The notes below the pieces were generated by a model, which did no database searches, was not told the origin of the DNA, and worked only from the letters and a program-made list of their open reading frames with translations. A stretch of 62,442 bases of DNA, taken from assembly GCA_903909375.1 (NCBI GenBank), contig CAIVVM010000039.1, forward strand, positions 1 to 62,442, read 5' to 3'. The stretch is from an uncultured Alphaproteobacteria bacterium. Its GTDB lineage: Bacteria > Pseudomonadota > Alphaproteobacteria > Caulobacterales > Caulobacteraceae. The position numbers and the translations under genes are program-made. Below, in pieces: positions 54,742 through 62,442 of this stretch (its first letter is position 1; each line of letters begins with the position of its first letter).

Positions 54742-55341
54742 ATGCCGACCTCCGCCAATGGCCGCACCGCCGAGTATGACGTCGATCCCCTGTTCCTGGA
54801 GCGGTGGTCGCCCCGCGCCTTTACCGGGGAGGCGATGCCGGACGGGGAACTGATGACCCTGTTCGACGCCGCGCGCTGGGCGCCGTCTGCGTTCAACGGC
54901 CAGCCCTGGCGATTTGTCTACGCCCACCGCGAGACCGGGGCCTGGGCCGGATTGTTCGACCTGTTGATCCCCTTCAACCAGATGTGGGTGAAGAACGCCG
55001 CGGTCCTGGTGTTCCTCGTGTCTGACCGGTTTCGCCGCGTCGATGGCCAGCCGCCGGCGCCGATTTATAGCCACAGCCTCGACGCTGGCGCGGCCTGGGG
55101 CGGACTGGCGCTGCAGGCCAGCCGTAGCGGCTGGGCTACCCACGGCATGGTGGGTTTTGACATTCCGCGATCCTATGAGGTGCTGGGCGTCGATGAGGCC
55201 GAATTCCGGGTGGAAGCCGCCATCGCCATCGGTCGGCGCGGCGACGTGAGCCTCCTGGATGAGCCGTTCCGGGCCCGTGAGGTTCCCAGTTCGCGCAACC
55301 CCGTGTCGAGCATCGCTTTCGAGGGCCGCTTCAAGCTCTAG
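54742..55341 (+). CDS. Nitroreductase family FMN oxidoreductase
   Basis: 199-residue FMN enzyme. SPRAFTGEAMPDGELMTLFD and ARWAPSAFNGQPWRFVYA are the phosphate-binding and flavin-binding regions of nitroreductases; LALQASRSGWATHGMVGFD completes the pocket. Reduces nitroaromatics, flavins or quinones with NAD(P)H. ATG 54742, 28 bp after the LOG gene; a PycTM-like gene starts 49 bp downstream. Confidence 0.92.
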   Translation: MPTSANGRTAEYDVDPLFLERWSPRAFTGEAMPDGELMTLFDAARWAPSAFNGQPWRFVYAHRETGAWAGLFDLLIPFNQMWVKNAAVLVFLVSDRFRRVDGQPPAPIYSHSLDAGAAWGGLALQASRSGWATHGMVGFDIPRSYEVLGVDEAEFRVEAAIAIGRRGDVSLLDEPFRAREVPSSRNPVSSIAFEGRFKL

Positions 55342-55390
55342 CCCTGTCGCACCGGGACCGTCACATTGCCTTCAGGATTCGGGGGGCGGC

Positions 55391-55924
55391 ATGACGGAAA
55401 ACGGGCCGGAGACACCAAGGAAGTACGCCTCCGAGGGCGTCTACCTGCTGCGCACTGCGCAACAGATCCAGTACCAGCTCAGCCAGATGGCCGACCAGAA
55501 GGCCAGCATGCTGCTGGGCGCCACCTTCGTGATCTTCACGATCACCGTCAGCCAGATCCAGAATGTGGCCCAGCCGGCGCCATTGCTGATCCTGGGGGCG
55601 GCCGCGTTTGTCTCGGCATTTCTGGCCGTGATTGCTGTGCTGCCGTCTACCCGGGCGCCGCCCCGCGCGGACGGTCCCGCCAATGTGCTGTTTTTCGGGT
55701 CCTTCACCCAGGTTCCCGAGGCGGAGTATGTCGACATGCTGCTGGAAGTGGTCTCGGACAGCCGCACGGTCTACGAGGCCTTCGCCCACGACATCTACCA
55801 GAACGGACAGGTTCTCGCGAAGAAGAAGTACCGCTTCCTGGCCTATGCCTACCGCATCCTGCTGGCAGGTCTGGTGCTGAGCTTTCTGGCGTTTGTCGCG
55901 CCCTATGTCGGGGTGAAATTCTAG
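55391..55924 (+). CDS. PycTM/DUF5706-like membrane protein
   Basis: 177 residues with three spans: a pair in ADQKASMLLGATFVIFTITV and PLLILGAAAFVSAFLAVIAV, and a C-terminal YRILLAGLVLSFLAFVAPYV. The helical lead-in LLRTAQQIQYQLSQMADQKA fits the Pycsar-effector transmembrane domain, which in phage-defence systems responds to cCMP or cUMP. No pyrimidine cyclase is adjacent. It may be a housekeeping relative or an orphan effector. The stop codon is in an intergenic repeat. ATG 55391. Confidence 0.65.
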   Translation: MTENGPETPRKYASEGVYLLRTAQQIQYQLSQMADQKASMLLGATFVIFTITVSQIQNVAQPAPLLILGAAAFVSAFLAVIAVLPSTRAPPRADGPANVLFFGSFTQVPEAEYVDMLLEVVSDSRTVYEAFAHDIYQNGQVLAKKKYRFLAYAYRILLAGLVLSFLAFVAPYVGVKF

Positions 55925-56037
55925 AGCCTGTCTGTTTCAGATGGAATCATCTGAAACAGATAAACAGGCTCGTTCTCATACGTTTGGAGCGCGACGGGCG
56001 CTTGAACCGGTATCCACTTCAAGCTGTCGCGCTCTAG
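55921..56037. repeat. Intergenic repeat unit, copy B (117 bp, inverted)
   Basis: Reverse complement of copy A at 45389-45505 with seven substitutions, flanked by CTAG at each end. Two of the changes are paired (C-G for T-A) and keep a hairpin intact. The CTAG ends supply the stop codons of both neighbouring genes. It contains GATTC, a possible CcrM methylation site. Confidence 0.9.
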
Positions 56038-56447
56038 GGTTCCCACCCTTCGGGCGCCAGTTCGAAACCTTCGAAGCGAAAGCCCGGCGTCACGACGCAG
56101 GCCACCAGCGTCCAACCTTCGTCGGCCTCGGCGGATTGCCACTCCCCGGTTCGCACCAGGTGCTGGGGCGTCTCACCAAGGCCAGGGCCGAGGCGCGTCT
56201 CGACCGTGACGCCCTCGTCGGAGGTCAATAGCCTCAGCGGCGTTCCGGCCTGGAATATCCAGAGTTCCTCGGCGTCGACACGGTGCCAGTGCGACCGCTG
56301 GCCGTGCTCCAGCAGGAACAGGATGGAGGTCCCCGCCGGCCGCCCGTCGGGCATTGCGGTCGCCGAACGCCAGGTCTGGCGGTACCAGCCACCCTCCGGA
56401 TGGGGTTCGAGGCGCAATCGGCGGATCAGGTCCTGGGCGGGGGTCAT
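56034..56447 (-). CDS. Cupin, DUF985 family
   Basis: 137-residue cupin. LEPHPEGGWYRQTWRS is the family start, with the HWHRVDAEELWIFQ double-stranded-beta-helix metal-type motif and a later CVVTPGFRFEGFEL. Length suits DUF985 (cupin_5), some of which bind carbohydrates or nucleotide sugars. ATG 56447; the stop TAG lies in the 117 bp repeat, so the C-terminal residues may have been set by the repeat. Confidence 0.88.
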   Translation of the reverse strand: MTPAQDLIRRLRLEPHPEGGWYRQTWRSATAMPDGRPAGTSILFLLEHGQRSHWHRVDAEELWIFQAGTPLRLLTSDEGVTVETRLGPGLGETPQHLVRTGEWQSAEADEGWTLVACVVTPGFRFEGFELAPEGWEP

Positions 56448-56527
56448 GGGCGTGGATCAGAGAGTAATCCGCAACGGCGCGCTACCTCAAGCTTGACCCG
56501 CGCGCGTTCATCAGGCGGGCTTGGCCC

Positions 56528-57997
56528 ATGATCACCCGAATCTTGCTCAGTCTGCTGGCGGCCTTGAGCACCGCCGGCGCCGCACTCGCCGCGCCCGATC
56601 TCTCCCGGATGACCGCCGGCGAGCTCACCGTCTTCCTCCGCGCCTTCCCCAAGGGCGGCGAGTTGCATAACCACCTTGGCGGGGGCACGCCGGCAGAGGA
56701 CCTGATCGCCTGGGCCGTCGAGGATGGCCTCTGCGTCGATCCGGCCGAGCTGGCGATCCGCCTGACCTGCGCCAGCGAGACCTACCGTCCCGCCGCCGCC
56801 TTTGTCGCCGACGAGGCCCAGCGCTCGGCGCTTATCGACAGCCTTACGGTTCGCCACCCGCGCTTTCGGGACCGGTCCGGGCACGACCAGTTCTTCACCG
56901 CCTTCAGCCGCCGCGGCCAATCTCCCGGGCGCACCGGCGACGCGCTAGCCGAAACCCTGAACGTGCTGGCCCACCAGAACACCTTCTACTCCGAGCTGAT
57001 GGTGACGCCCCAGGGCGCGGCGTCCCGGGGGCTCGGCGCCCGTGTGGGCTGGCGGGGTGATGCGGCTGCGACGAAGGCGGCGCTCACCGAAGCCGGACTG
57101 GAGAAACTGGTTCCGGCTGTCGTCGCTGACACCAACGCCATGGAGACCCGCGCGCGCGAGGTGATGGCCTGCGACACACCACGGGCGCAGCCGGGATGCC
57201 AGGTCACGGTGCGCTATCTCTTCCAGGCCATCCGTCAGGGCCCGCCCGAGCAGACCATGGCGCAGCTCCAGCTCGGCGTCGCAGTGGTCGCGGCCGACAG
57301 GCGCTGGGTCGGCCTGCAACTGGTCGCGCCCGAGGATAGCCCCGATGCGGTGAAGTACTACGACACCCACATGCAGATCGTGGCCGAACTCACCGACAAG
57401 GGCCGCAACACGCCGGTGGCGCTGCACGCCGGCGAGGTCACCCTGGCGATCGTGGCGCCCGACGACCTGCGCGATCATGTCACCAAGGCGGTGCGGGTGG
57501 CGGGCGCCCGGCGGATCGGCCACGGCGTGGGACTTCCTGCGGAGACGGACGCGGTCTCCGTCGCGGCCGAGATGGCCGCCAGGGGCATACTGGTCGAGGT
57601 GAACCCGATCTCGAACCGCGTCATTCTTGAGGTTGAACCCGAGGACCATCCGTTCACCTGGTTCCGGCAGAACCGCGTGCCGGTCAGCCTCTCCACCGAT
57701 GACTCCGGCATCCTGCGCAGTGACCTCTCCGGCGACTACGCGCTGGCGCTGAAGATGGGCGCCACCTACGCCGACCTGAAGACCTCGGCCCGCAACGCCA
57801 TCGCCTTTGGCTTCCTGACGGGCGAGGGCCTCTGGCAGGACCCCAACGTCTATCGCAAGCCCGCCCGCGCCTGCGCCGGCCAGATCGGAGACGCTGAACC
57901 ACGGGGCGCCTGCGCCGATCTGGTGGCCGGCAGCGACAAGGCCCGCGAGCAGTGGCGCCATGAACGTCTGCTCAAGGCGTTCGAAGCGGGACGGTAA
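56528..57997 (+). CDS. Secreted adenosine deaminase-like protein (ADGF type)
   Basis: 489-residue exported metal amidohydrolase. Signal peptide about 1-21 (ending ALA), then LFHN-type start: GGELHNHLGGGTPAED (HxH at about 42-44), VALHAGEVT, ARRIGHGVGLPAE and VSLSTDDSGI, the zinc and purine-site motifs of adenosine deaminase. Adenosine released outside the cell would be converted to inosine. ATG 56528. Divergent from cupin by 80 bp. Confidence 0.9.
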   Translation: MITRILLSLLAALSTAGAALAAPDLSRMTAGELTVFLRAFPKGGELHNHLGGGTPAEDLIAWAVEDGLCVDPAELAIRLTCASETYRPAAAFVADEAQRSALIDSLTVRHPRFRDRSGHDQFFTAFSRRGQSPGRTGDALAETLNVLAHQNTFYSELMVTPQGAASRGLGARVGWRGDAAATKAALTEAGLEKLVPAVVADTNAMETRAREVMACDTPRAQPGCQVTVRYLFQAIRQGPPEQTMAQLQLGVAVVAADRRWVGLQLVAPEDSPDAVKYYDTHMQIVAELTDKGRNTPVALHAGEVTLAIVAPDDLRDHVTKAVRVAGARRIGHGVGLPAETDAVSVAAEMAARGILVEVNPISNRVILEVEPEDHPFTWFRQNRVPVSLSTDDSGILRSDLSGDYALALKMGATYADLKTSARNAIAFGFLTGEGLWQDPNVYRKPARACAGQIGDAEPRGACADLVAGSDKAREQWRHERLLKAFEAGR

Positions 57998-58006
57998 GAG
58001 GCCATG

Positions 58007-58024
58007 CTGACAGACTGCTGTCAG
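58007..58024. terminator. Hairpin between the adenosine deaminase and uvrB genes
   Basis: CTGACAG-ACTG-CTGTCAG is a perfect 7 bp stem with a tetraloop, 10 bp after the deaminase stop. No T-run follows, so it is a weak candidate for termination or an operator. No LexA-type GTTC-N7-GTTC was found here. Confidence 0.35.
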
Positions 58025-58078
58025 TAGCCCTGTGCGCAGATGTGGCGATCATCGCCGGGAGCGCCTAAGTTGGACATC

Positions 58079-60316
58079 ATGCCCCGCTCCGCCGAACCCG
58101 CGGGCGTTTCGGATATGTCCGCGACGTTCGACTATGACGAAAACACCATGCCCATGCTCTGGAAGCCGCACCGCCCGGTGCGTCCGGAGAAGAGCGAGGG
58201 CGGGCGTAAATTCAAGCTGGTGTCGGCCTACGATCCGGCCGGCGACCAGCCGACCGCGATCCGGGAACTGGTGGGCGGCATCGATGGCGGCGAGCGCGAT
58301 CAGGTGCTGCTGGGCGTCACCGGCTCCGGCAAGACCTTCACCATGGCCAAGATCATCGAGGAGACCCAGCGGCCGGCCCTCATCCTGGCGCCCAACAAGA
58401 CGCTCGCAGCCCAGCTCTACAGCGAATTCAAGAGCTTCTTCCCTGAGAACGCCGTCGAGTTCTTCGTCTCCTACTACGACTACTACCAGCCCGAGGCCTA
58501 CGTCCCACGGACCGACACCTACATCGAGAAGGACTCATCAATAAACGAACAGATCGACCGGATGCGTCACTCGGCCACCCGCGCGATCCTGGAGCGGGAC
58601 GACGTCATCGTCGTAGCCTCGGTCTCCTGCATCTACGGCATCGGCTCGGTGGAGACCTATTCGGCCATGACCTTCTCGCTGAAGCCGGGCGACCGGATCG
58701 ACGAGAAGAAGCTGATGGGGGACCTGGTGGCCCTTCAGTACAAGCGCAACGACGCCGCCTTCGAACGCGGCACGTTCCGCCGTCGCGGCGACACCCTGGA
58801 AATCTACCCGGCCCACTACGAGGACCGCGCCTGGCGGATCAGCCTGTTCGGCGACGAGATCGAGTCCATCACAGAGTTTGACCCGCTCACCGGCAAGAAG
58901 TCCGGCGATCTCGAAGGTGTGAAGATCTACGCCAACAGCCACTATGTGACGCCGCGTCCGACGCTCCGGCAGGCGGTCAACCTGATCAAGTCCGAGCTCA
59001 AGGAACGGCTCGACTGGATGGTGGCCAACGGCAAGCTGCTGGAGGCCCAGCGGCTGGAGCAACGCACCACCTTCGACATCGAGATGATCGAGGCCACCGG
59101 CTCCTGCGCCGGCATCGAGAACTACAGCCGCTACCTCACCGGCCGCCGCGAGGGCGAGCCGCCGCCGACCTTCTTCGAATACATACCCGACAACGCCCTG
59201 CTGTTCGTCGACGAAAGCCACCAGACCGTGCCGCAGATCGGCGGCATGTACCGGGGCGACTACCGGCGCAAGTTCACCCTCGCCGAATATGGCTTCCGCC
59301 TGCCGTCCTGCATCGACAACCGCCCGCTGAAGTTCGAGGAATTCGACGCCATGCGGCCGGACAGCGTGTTCGTCTCCGCCACCCCTGGCCCCTGGGAGAT
59401 GGAACGCACCGGCGGGGTCTTCGCCGAGCAAGTGATCCGGCCCACCGGCCTGATCGACCCGCCGGTGGAGATCAAGCCGGTCCACAAGGACGGCTTCAGC
59501 CAGGTCGACGACGTGATCGACCAGGTCCGTCAGGTCGCGGCCCAGGGCTACCGCGCCCTGATCACCGTGCTCACCAAGAAGATGGCCGAGGACTTGACGG
59601 AGTACATGCACGAGCAGGGCCTGCGGGTCCGCTACATGCACTCTGACGTCGACACCCTGGAGCGGATCGAGATCATCCGGGACCTGCGGCTGGGCGCCTT
59701 CGATTGCCTGGTGGGCATCAACCTGCTGCGCGAAGGCCTGGATATCCCCGAGTGCGGGCTGGTGGCGATCCTGGACGCCGACAAGGAAGGCTTCCTGCGT
59801 TCCGAGACCTCGCTGATCCAGACGATCGGGCGCGCCGCCCGGAACGTCGACGGACGGGTGATCCTCTACGCCGACCGCATGACCGGCTCCATGGAACGCG
59901 CCCTGGCCGAGACAAAGCGGCGACGTGAAAAGCAGGAGGCCTACAACCTCGAGCACGGCATCACGCCGGCCAGCATCAAGTCGTCCATCAAGGATATTCT
60001 CGCCAGCCCCTATGAGAAGGACCGCGTCACCGTGCCGGTGGGCGTCGCCGAGGACGGCAAGCCGTTCATGGGCGACAACTTCAAGACGACGCTGAAGGAC
60101 CTGGAAGCCCGCATGCGCGAGGCCGCCGCCAACCTCGAATTCGAAACCGCCGGCCGCCTTCGCGACGAGATCAAGCGCCTGAAGATGCTGGACCTGGAAT
60201 TCGCCAACGAGATGCTGACGCCACAGGGCGAAACGGCGGATCGGGAGGCTGTGAAGCGGGTCAAGGCCGAGGCTCGGGCTGAAGCGGCGGAGCGGTTCCG
60301 GAAGGGGCGGCTTTAG
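58079..60316 (+). CDS. uvrB: Excinuclease ABC subunit B
   Basis: 745-residue helicase-like DNA damage-binding subunit of nucleotide excision repair. Walker [14 protein letters not shown] (about residue 79), beta-hairpin motif [15 protein letters not shown] used to probe damage, Walker [13 protein letters not shown], motif [11 protein letters not shown], and a C-terminal UVR domain for UvrA or UvrC binding. ATG 58079 gives MPRSAEPAG; a start at 58040 or at 58115 is possible. No sibling uvr gene is adjacent. Confidence 0.97.
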   Translation: MPRSAEPAGVSDMSATFDYDENTMPMLWKPHRPVRPEKSEGGRKFKLVSAYDPAGDQPTAIRELVGGIDGGERDQVLLGVTGSGKTFTMAKIIEETQRPALILAPNKTLAAQLYSEFKSFFPENAVEFFVSYYDYYQPEAYVPRTDTYIEKDSSINEQIDRMRHSATRAILERDDVIVVASVSCIYGIGSVETYSAMTFSLKPGDRIDEKKLMGDLVALQYKRNDAAFERGTFRRRGDTLEIYPAHYEDRAWRISLFGDEIESITEFDPLTGKKSGDLEGVKIYANSHYVTPRPTLRQAVNLIKSELKERLDWMVANGKLLEAQRLEQRTTFDIEMIEATGSCAGIENYSRYLTGRREGEPPPTFFEYIPDNALLFVDESHQTVPQIGGMYRGDYRRKFTLAEYGFRLPSCIDNRPLKFEEFDAMRPDSVFVSATPGPWEMERTGGVFAEQVIRPTGLIDPPVEIKPVHKDGFSQVDDVIDQVRQVAAQGYRALITVLTKKMAEDLTEYMHEQGLRVRYMHSDVDTLERIEIIRDLRLGAFDCLVGINLLREGLDIPECGLVAILDADKEGFLRSETSLIQTIGRAARNVDGRVILYADRMTGSMERALAETKRRREKQEAYNLEHGITPASIKSSIKDILASPYEKDRVTVPVGVAEDGKPFMGDNFKTTLKDLEARMREAAANLEFETAGRLRDEIKRLKMLDLEFANEMLTPQGETADREAVKRVKAEARAEAAERFRKGRL

Positions 60317-60346
60317 CGGGCCGTTCGTCCAATCTGAAGGACCCGC

Positions 60347-60375
60347 AACCGCTCATCCCGGCTAACGCCGGGCCT
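60347..60375. repeat. Degenerate REP-like hairpin after uvrB
   Basis: GCTCATCCCGGCTAACGCCG and the bases after it (GGCCTCAG) form CCCGGC/GCCGGG around TAAC, with a CTCATCCC start like the repeats at 16767 and 18533. It lies 31 bp after uvrB and may act as terminator. The gap from 60317 to 60532 shows nothing else. Confidence 0.5.
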
Positions 60376-60532
60376 CAGATCGCGAAACCCTATGGCGGTG
60401 TGGAAAACCTGCGAACGGCTCGGACCCACCTCGGCCCCGCTACATCCGTGTCACATCGCCACTTTGGCGCGGTGCGTTCCTGTGATCCTTTGGACGGCTA
60501 AGCCGGAATTGCGCTGCGAGCAAGACGATCCT

Positions 60533-60709
60533 TTGCAGACGAAGCTACGCGGCCAGCGGCAGCGGCTGAACCCATCGATTGAGAAAGCCACTGCGCATCT
60601 TGGCGTGAGGCGTTGGACGTTCGGTCTCTGGGAGAACGGACGCCGACGGCCGCAGGCGCGTCATCGCGAGGCCATCGGCAGCTTCTTGATTGCGCCGAAC
60701 CGTCGATAA
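60533..60709 (+). CDS. Small XRE-like helix-turn-helix protein (possibly decayed)
   Basis: From TTG 60533, 58 residues read LQTKLRGQRQRLNPSIEKAT, then AHLGVRRWTFGLWENGRRRP and QARHREAIGSFL. The middle resembles the recognition helix and wing-like segment of small XRE regulators common in alphaproteobacteria (LGV-x-x-x-T-x-x-x-WE-x-GRxxP). The usual first-helix residues are missing and there is no good start or RBS, so it could be a worn remnant. The frame is open upstream to 60392. It stands between uvrB and an unusual gene in an accessory stretch. Confidence 0.35.
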   Translation: MQTKLRGQRQRLNPSIEKATAHLGVRRWTFGLWENGRRRPQARHREAIGSFLIAPNRR

Positions 60710-60911
60710 TTGAAATGTTCTGTTTTTGTTTTTGAGATAGTGAGCGCTTTCTGGCAATATGCCTGGGCGTCGATCACTGCGCTGAGCCACCCGCTGATAG
60801 CGGACAAGGCACTGCACCAAGACCACGTAACACCAGACGATTGAACGCAGCGGTTTGCCGCTGCGACCGCGCTCATGCGCGCCCGAAAACTTCCACATGA
60901 GGAGAGCGTAA

Positions 60912-61583
60912 ATGACCTTTGGTCAGGTTGATCCTGCGCGCCTTCAAGGCGAGGCCCTTAGGCAATGGTACCTGCGGACGCCCTATGAAATCGAGGCCGA
61001 GCGAGCGGCAGCCTCCGAGGCGGCTTACAGCGACTTCTTTTCGCAACCCGGCAGCGGAGCTGCATTTGATTTTGACATTGCCACCCGAGGCCCAACCGCG
61101 CCCGCTCCCGAAAAGCTCAGCGCTGTTTGGAGCTCGGCGTCCATCGGCCCCGATCAGGAATACCGTACTGGCGGCGGTGGGCCGCTCTTGCCAAAGACGG
61201 AGGGCAGGGCCGGACATTACGTTCAGTTAGCGGCGACATCGCCAAGCTTCTGGGACTACTGGTCACCGCGAGGCTGCGAGAATTGCCATGGGTATACGCC
61301 CGACACGCTCCCGCCCGTCGGTGGTCAATCGCCTTTTCCATTCGGCCGCAGCACGCGCGATGGTGGAAGGGGTGGCGAGGGTGGTTCTCAGCCAGAACGA
61401 AGAGACAAGAAGGAATGCGACCTTCAACTGGATTCAGATAGCCAGATCTGCGGGCGATTGCCGTCTCCCGGCGACGTTGCAATCTGTCGGGGAACGGCAA
61501 CCGAGCGATATGCCTACTGCCGGAGGCCCGGTGGCACTATCGGCTTCCCTCGTCTCGAAACCAGAGGTGGTCGTCGCCGCTGA
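60912..61583 (+). CDS. Unfamiliar Cys-rich protein, 223 residues, GCxxCH motif
   Basis: The N-terminus ALRQWYLRTPYEIEAERAAA begins like small alphaproteobacterial proteins of unassigned role. The centre has SPRGCENCHGYTPDTLPPVG, a CxxCH; the C-terminal third has regularly spaced Cys: DLQLDSDSQICGRLPSPGDV and AICRGTATERYAYCRRPG. No signal peptide or membrane span. AGGAG 9 bp before ATG 60912. The C-terminal Cys module gives the impression of a family of small domains at the tail of variable proteins, but I cannot name it. Confidence 0.6.
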   Translation: MTFGQVDPARLQGEALRQWYLRTPYEIEAERAAASEAAYSDFFSQPGSGAAFDFDIATRGPTAPAPEKLSAVWSSASIGPDQEYRTGGGGPLLPKTEGRAGHYVQLAATSPSFWDYWSPRGCENCHGYTPDTLPPVGGQSPFPFGRSTRDGGRGGEGGSQPERRDKKECDLQLDSDSQICGRLPSPGDVAICRGTATERYAYCRRPGGTIGFPRLETRGGRRR

Positions 61584-61638
61584 GCCCATCCCTTCGGAGG
61601 GCGTTGGCTGTCGCCATGCTTGCGAATTGATCGTGTGG

Positions 61639-62100
61639 TTAGGCCTCTTCTATCGGGTCTGAGGAAATGACATGAACATCTGCCGTGAACCCGAAATGGC
61701 TAACGGAGAGGGGTTCGACGCCGTCATCGACCCACATATGGATCCGCCGCCAAATCGAGCCGAGGCAGAAGATTGCGCTCTGCAAATTGTCCGAAGGCAG
61801 GAACAGGTTCGCACAGAAGCCCAAATCTTTGCGTTCCTCGGGGTCCTTGTACAGGCTTCCGACGTCCCGCTCCTCGCGATCTCCGAAAATGACCTCGCGC
61901 GGCAATGGGTACAGCCGAAGATCCATGATCTTGGATCGGTGCTCGTCCGGCTCCAAGACGACTCCGTCGATCGCTATGGTTTCTACACAGAGCAGATCGT
62001 CCTCGAGGCTGCGTTCCACGCTATCGGAGCGCGGCCTTACCCCAACGTGGAGCGGCCAGTCCCAGCTTCGTATCTCGACGACGAACAAAGTGGAGCCCAT
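61639..62100 (-). CDS. Hypothetical protein, 153 residues
   Basis: Protein-like frame on the minus strand: MGSTLFVVEIRSWDWPLHVG, a middle acidic part with IDGVVLEPDEHRSKIMDL, then CANLFLPSDNLQSAIFCLGS and IWRRIHMWVDDGVEPLSV. It has a good helical and hydrophobic pattern, unlike the opposing plus-strand frame (61672-62157), which I discount. No family recognised. ATG 62100. Converges with the Cys-rich gene, so a toxin-immunity pair is not supported by orientation. Confidence 0.55.
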   Translation of the reverse strand: MGSTLFVVEIRSWDWPLHVGVRPRSDSVERSLEDDLLCVETIAIDGVVLEPDEHRSKIMDLRLYPLPREVIFGDREERDVGSLYKDPEERKDLGFCANLFLPSDNLQSAIFCLGSIWRRIHMWVDDGVEPLSVSHFGFTADVHVISSDPIEEA

Positions 62101-62318
62101 CGACTAGACGTACGTGTTTTGTTCCAGATGGGCAAGTGTCTGAGCAGCGACGCCTGAGAGAAGGGCCTTCCGCCTGATGAGATTTCCAGGCGCGGTTAGC
62201 GCGCAGCGGGCGAGCAGAGCGGGGGACAAGCGCGAAGCTGATGCGCGCAGGTTCGCACCTGTCGCAAAACCCAACCCGCTCTTTCCGGCGAGACGGATTC
62301 TTCTGGGTCCCCTGAGTT

Positions 62319-62442
62319 CTCAAACGAAGTGCAACACTCTGGCGAGGGAGTGTTGCCATGGGATGCCGCTACCAGCAGCTCGATCTGGAAGAGAGATGTA
62401 CGATTGCCCGCCTTCGCGAAGGCGGGCAATCGATCCGGAAAA
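62319..62442 (+). mobile_element. IS30-family insertion sequence, left end (continues past window)
   Basis: CTCAAACGAAGTGCAACAC (62319-62337) looks like an IS30-type left inverted repeat, and a transposase start follows 20 bp later. The element continues beyond the edge. Upstream 62101-62318 holds no recognised gene. It marks the right side of the accessory tail. Confidence 0.8.
62358..62442 (+). CDS. IS30-family transposase, N-terminal fragment
   Basis: 28 codons from ATG 62358: MGCRYQQLDLEERCTIARLR and EGGQSIRK, matching the N-terminal helix-turn-helix of IS30 transposases (YxQL-x-LEER-x-x-IxRL). Cut by the window edge. The first codons hold a perfect 32 bp palindrome at 62401-62432. Confidence 0.88.
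   Translation, partial: MGCRYQQLDLEERCTIARLREGGQSIRK

Noticed and set aside
57998..58078. LexA/SOS box before uvrB
   Set aside because: No GTTC-N7-GTTC is present between the deaminase and uvrB.
58538..59956. 472-codon antisense frame in uvrB
   Set aside because: Shadow of a strongly conserved gene; composition is His/Val/Asp-rich and without family features.
61672..62157. 161-codon plus frame opposite the gene at 61639-62100
   Set aside because: Both strands are open; the minus frame has better hydrophobic pattern and family-like segments, so it was preferred.

Overview
The window reads as chromosomal DNA of a high-GC alphaproteobacterium of the Caulobacteraceae (Caulobacter, Phenylobacterium or a close relative). 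The evidence is a SciP-type CtrA inhibitor beside a fliK-flgD-flgE hook operon and a divergent flgK-flgL operon, sigma-54 promoters with palindromes placed as in Caulobacter flagellar operons, a FixL-FixJ-FixK oxygen-sensing group, and ~117 bp intergenic repeats of the kind known from Caulobacter and relatives. Genes are dense, on both strands, mostly housekeeping and metabolic. No tRNA, rRNA or CRISPR array was seen.

Layout. 1-3.6 kb: a YbbA/YbbP-type ABC system (permease cut by the left edge) with a divergent TesA-like esterase. 3.6-10.6 kb: cytochrome P450, an unknown protein, an MDR-family reductase, FKBP lipoprotein, methyltransferase, ComF, glutaredoxin, DUF1178. 11-17.3 kb: S9 peptidase, ClpB (with a perfect FNR/FixK-type palindrome upstream), a lipoprotein, two tandem 59-residue YegP/DUF1508 proteins, a REP-like inverted repeat and ArfB. 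17.5-26.1 kb: IlvC, coniferyl-aldehyde-type dehydrogenase, RsgA, TrmN6-like methyltransferase, polyprenyl synthase, a CcdAB toxin-antitoxin pair, FumC and a RusA-like resolvase. 26.2-33.9 kb: the flagellar and cell-cycle block. 33.9-44.6 kb: MnmA, thiolase, DUF3617 lipoprotein, acetyltransferase, serine hydrolase, a 39-residue membrane protein behind an FNR-like box, a lone receiver protein, SDR, limonene-epoxide-hydrolase-like protein, a Tat-exported FMN enzyme carrying CxxCH, and a TauD-type dioxygenase. 44.7-50 kb: ExoD, FixJ, FixL, a lipid-anchored cytochrome c, a universal stress protein and a FixK-type regulator. 50.1-60.3 kb: LysE exporter, esterase, NIPSNAP-like protein, M28-like peptidase, LOG protein, nitroreductase, a PycTM-like membrane protein, cupin, secreted adenosine deaminase and UvrB. 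60.3-62.4 kb: an accessory tail with a worn HTH gene, two unfamiliar genes and the left end of an IS30-family element running off the window.

How genes work together. FixL senses O2 through a haem-PAS domain, phosphorylates FixJ, and the FixK-type protein 1.6 kb beyond fixL is a plausible target; the same 10-mer (CCTAGGTAGA) lies 70-115 bp upstream of both fixL and the fixK-type gene. Two FNR/FixK-type boxes, before clpB and before the 39-residue protein, are candidate downstream targets. In the flagellar block one 384 bp gap holds two sigma-54 promoters facing apart plus FlbD-like palindromes, and two overlapping CtrA-like sites lie upstream of sciP. Three intergenic repeats share a two-hairpin design; at least two of them supply stop codons to the genes they touch.
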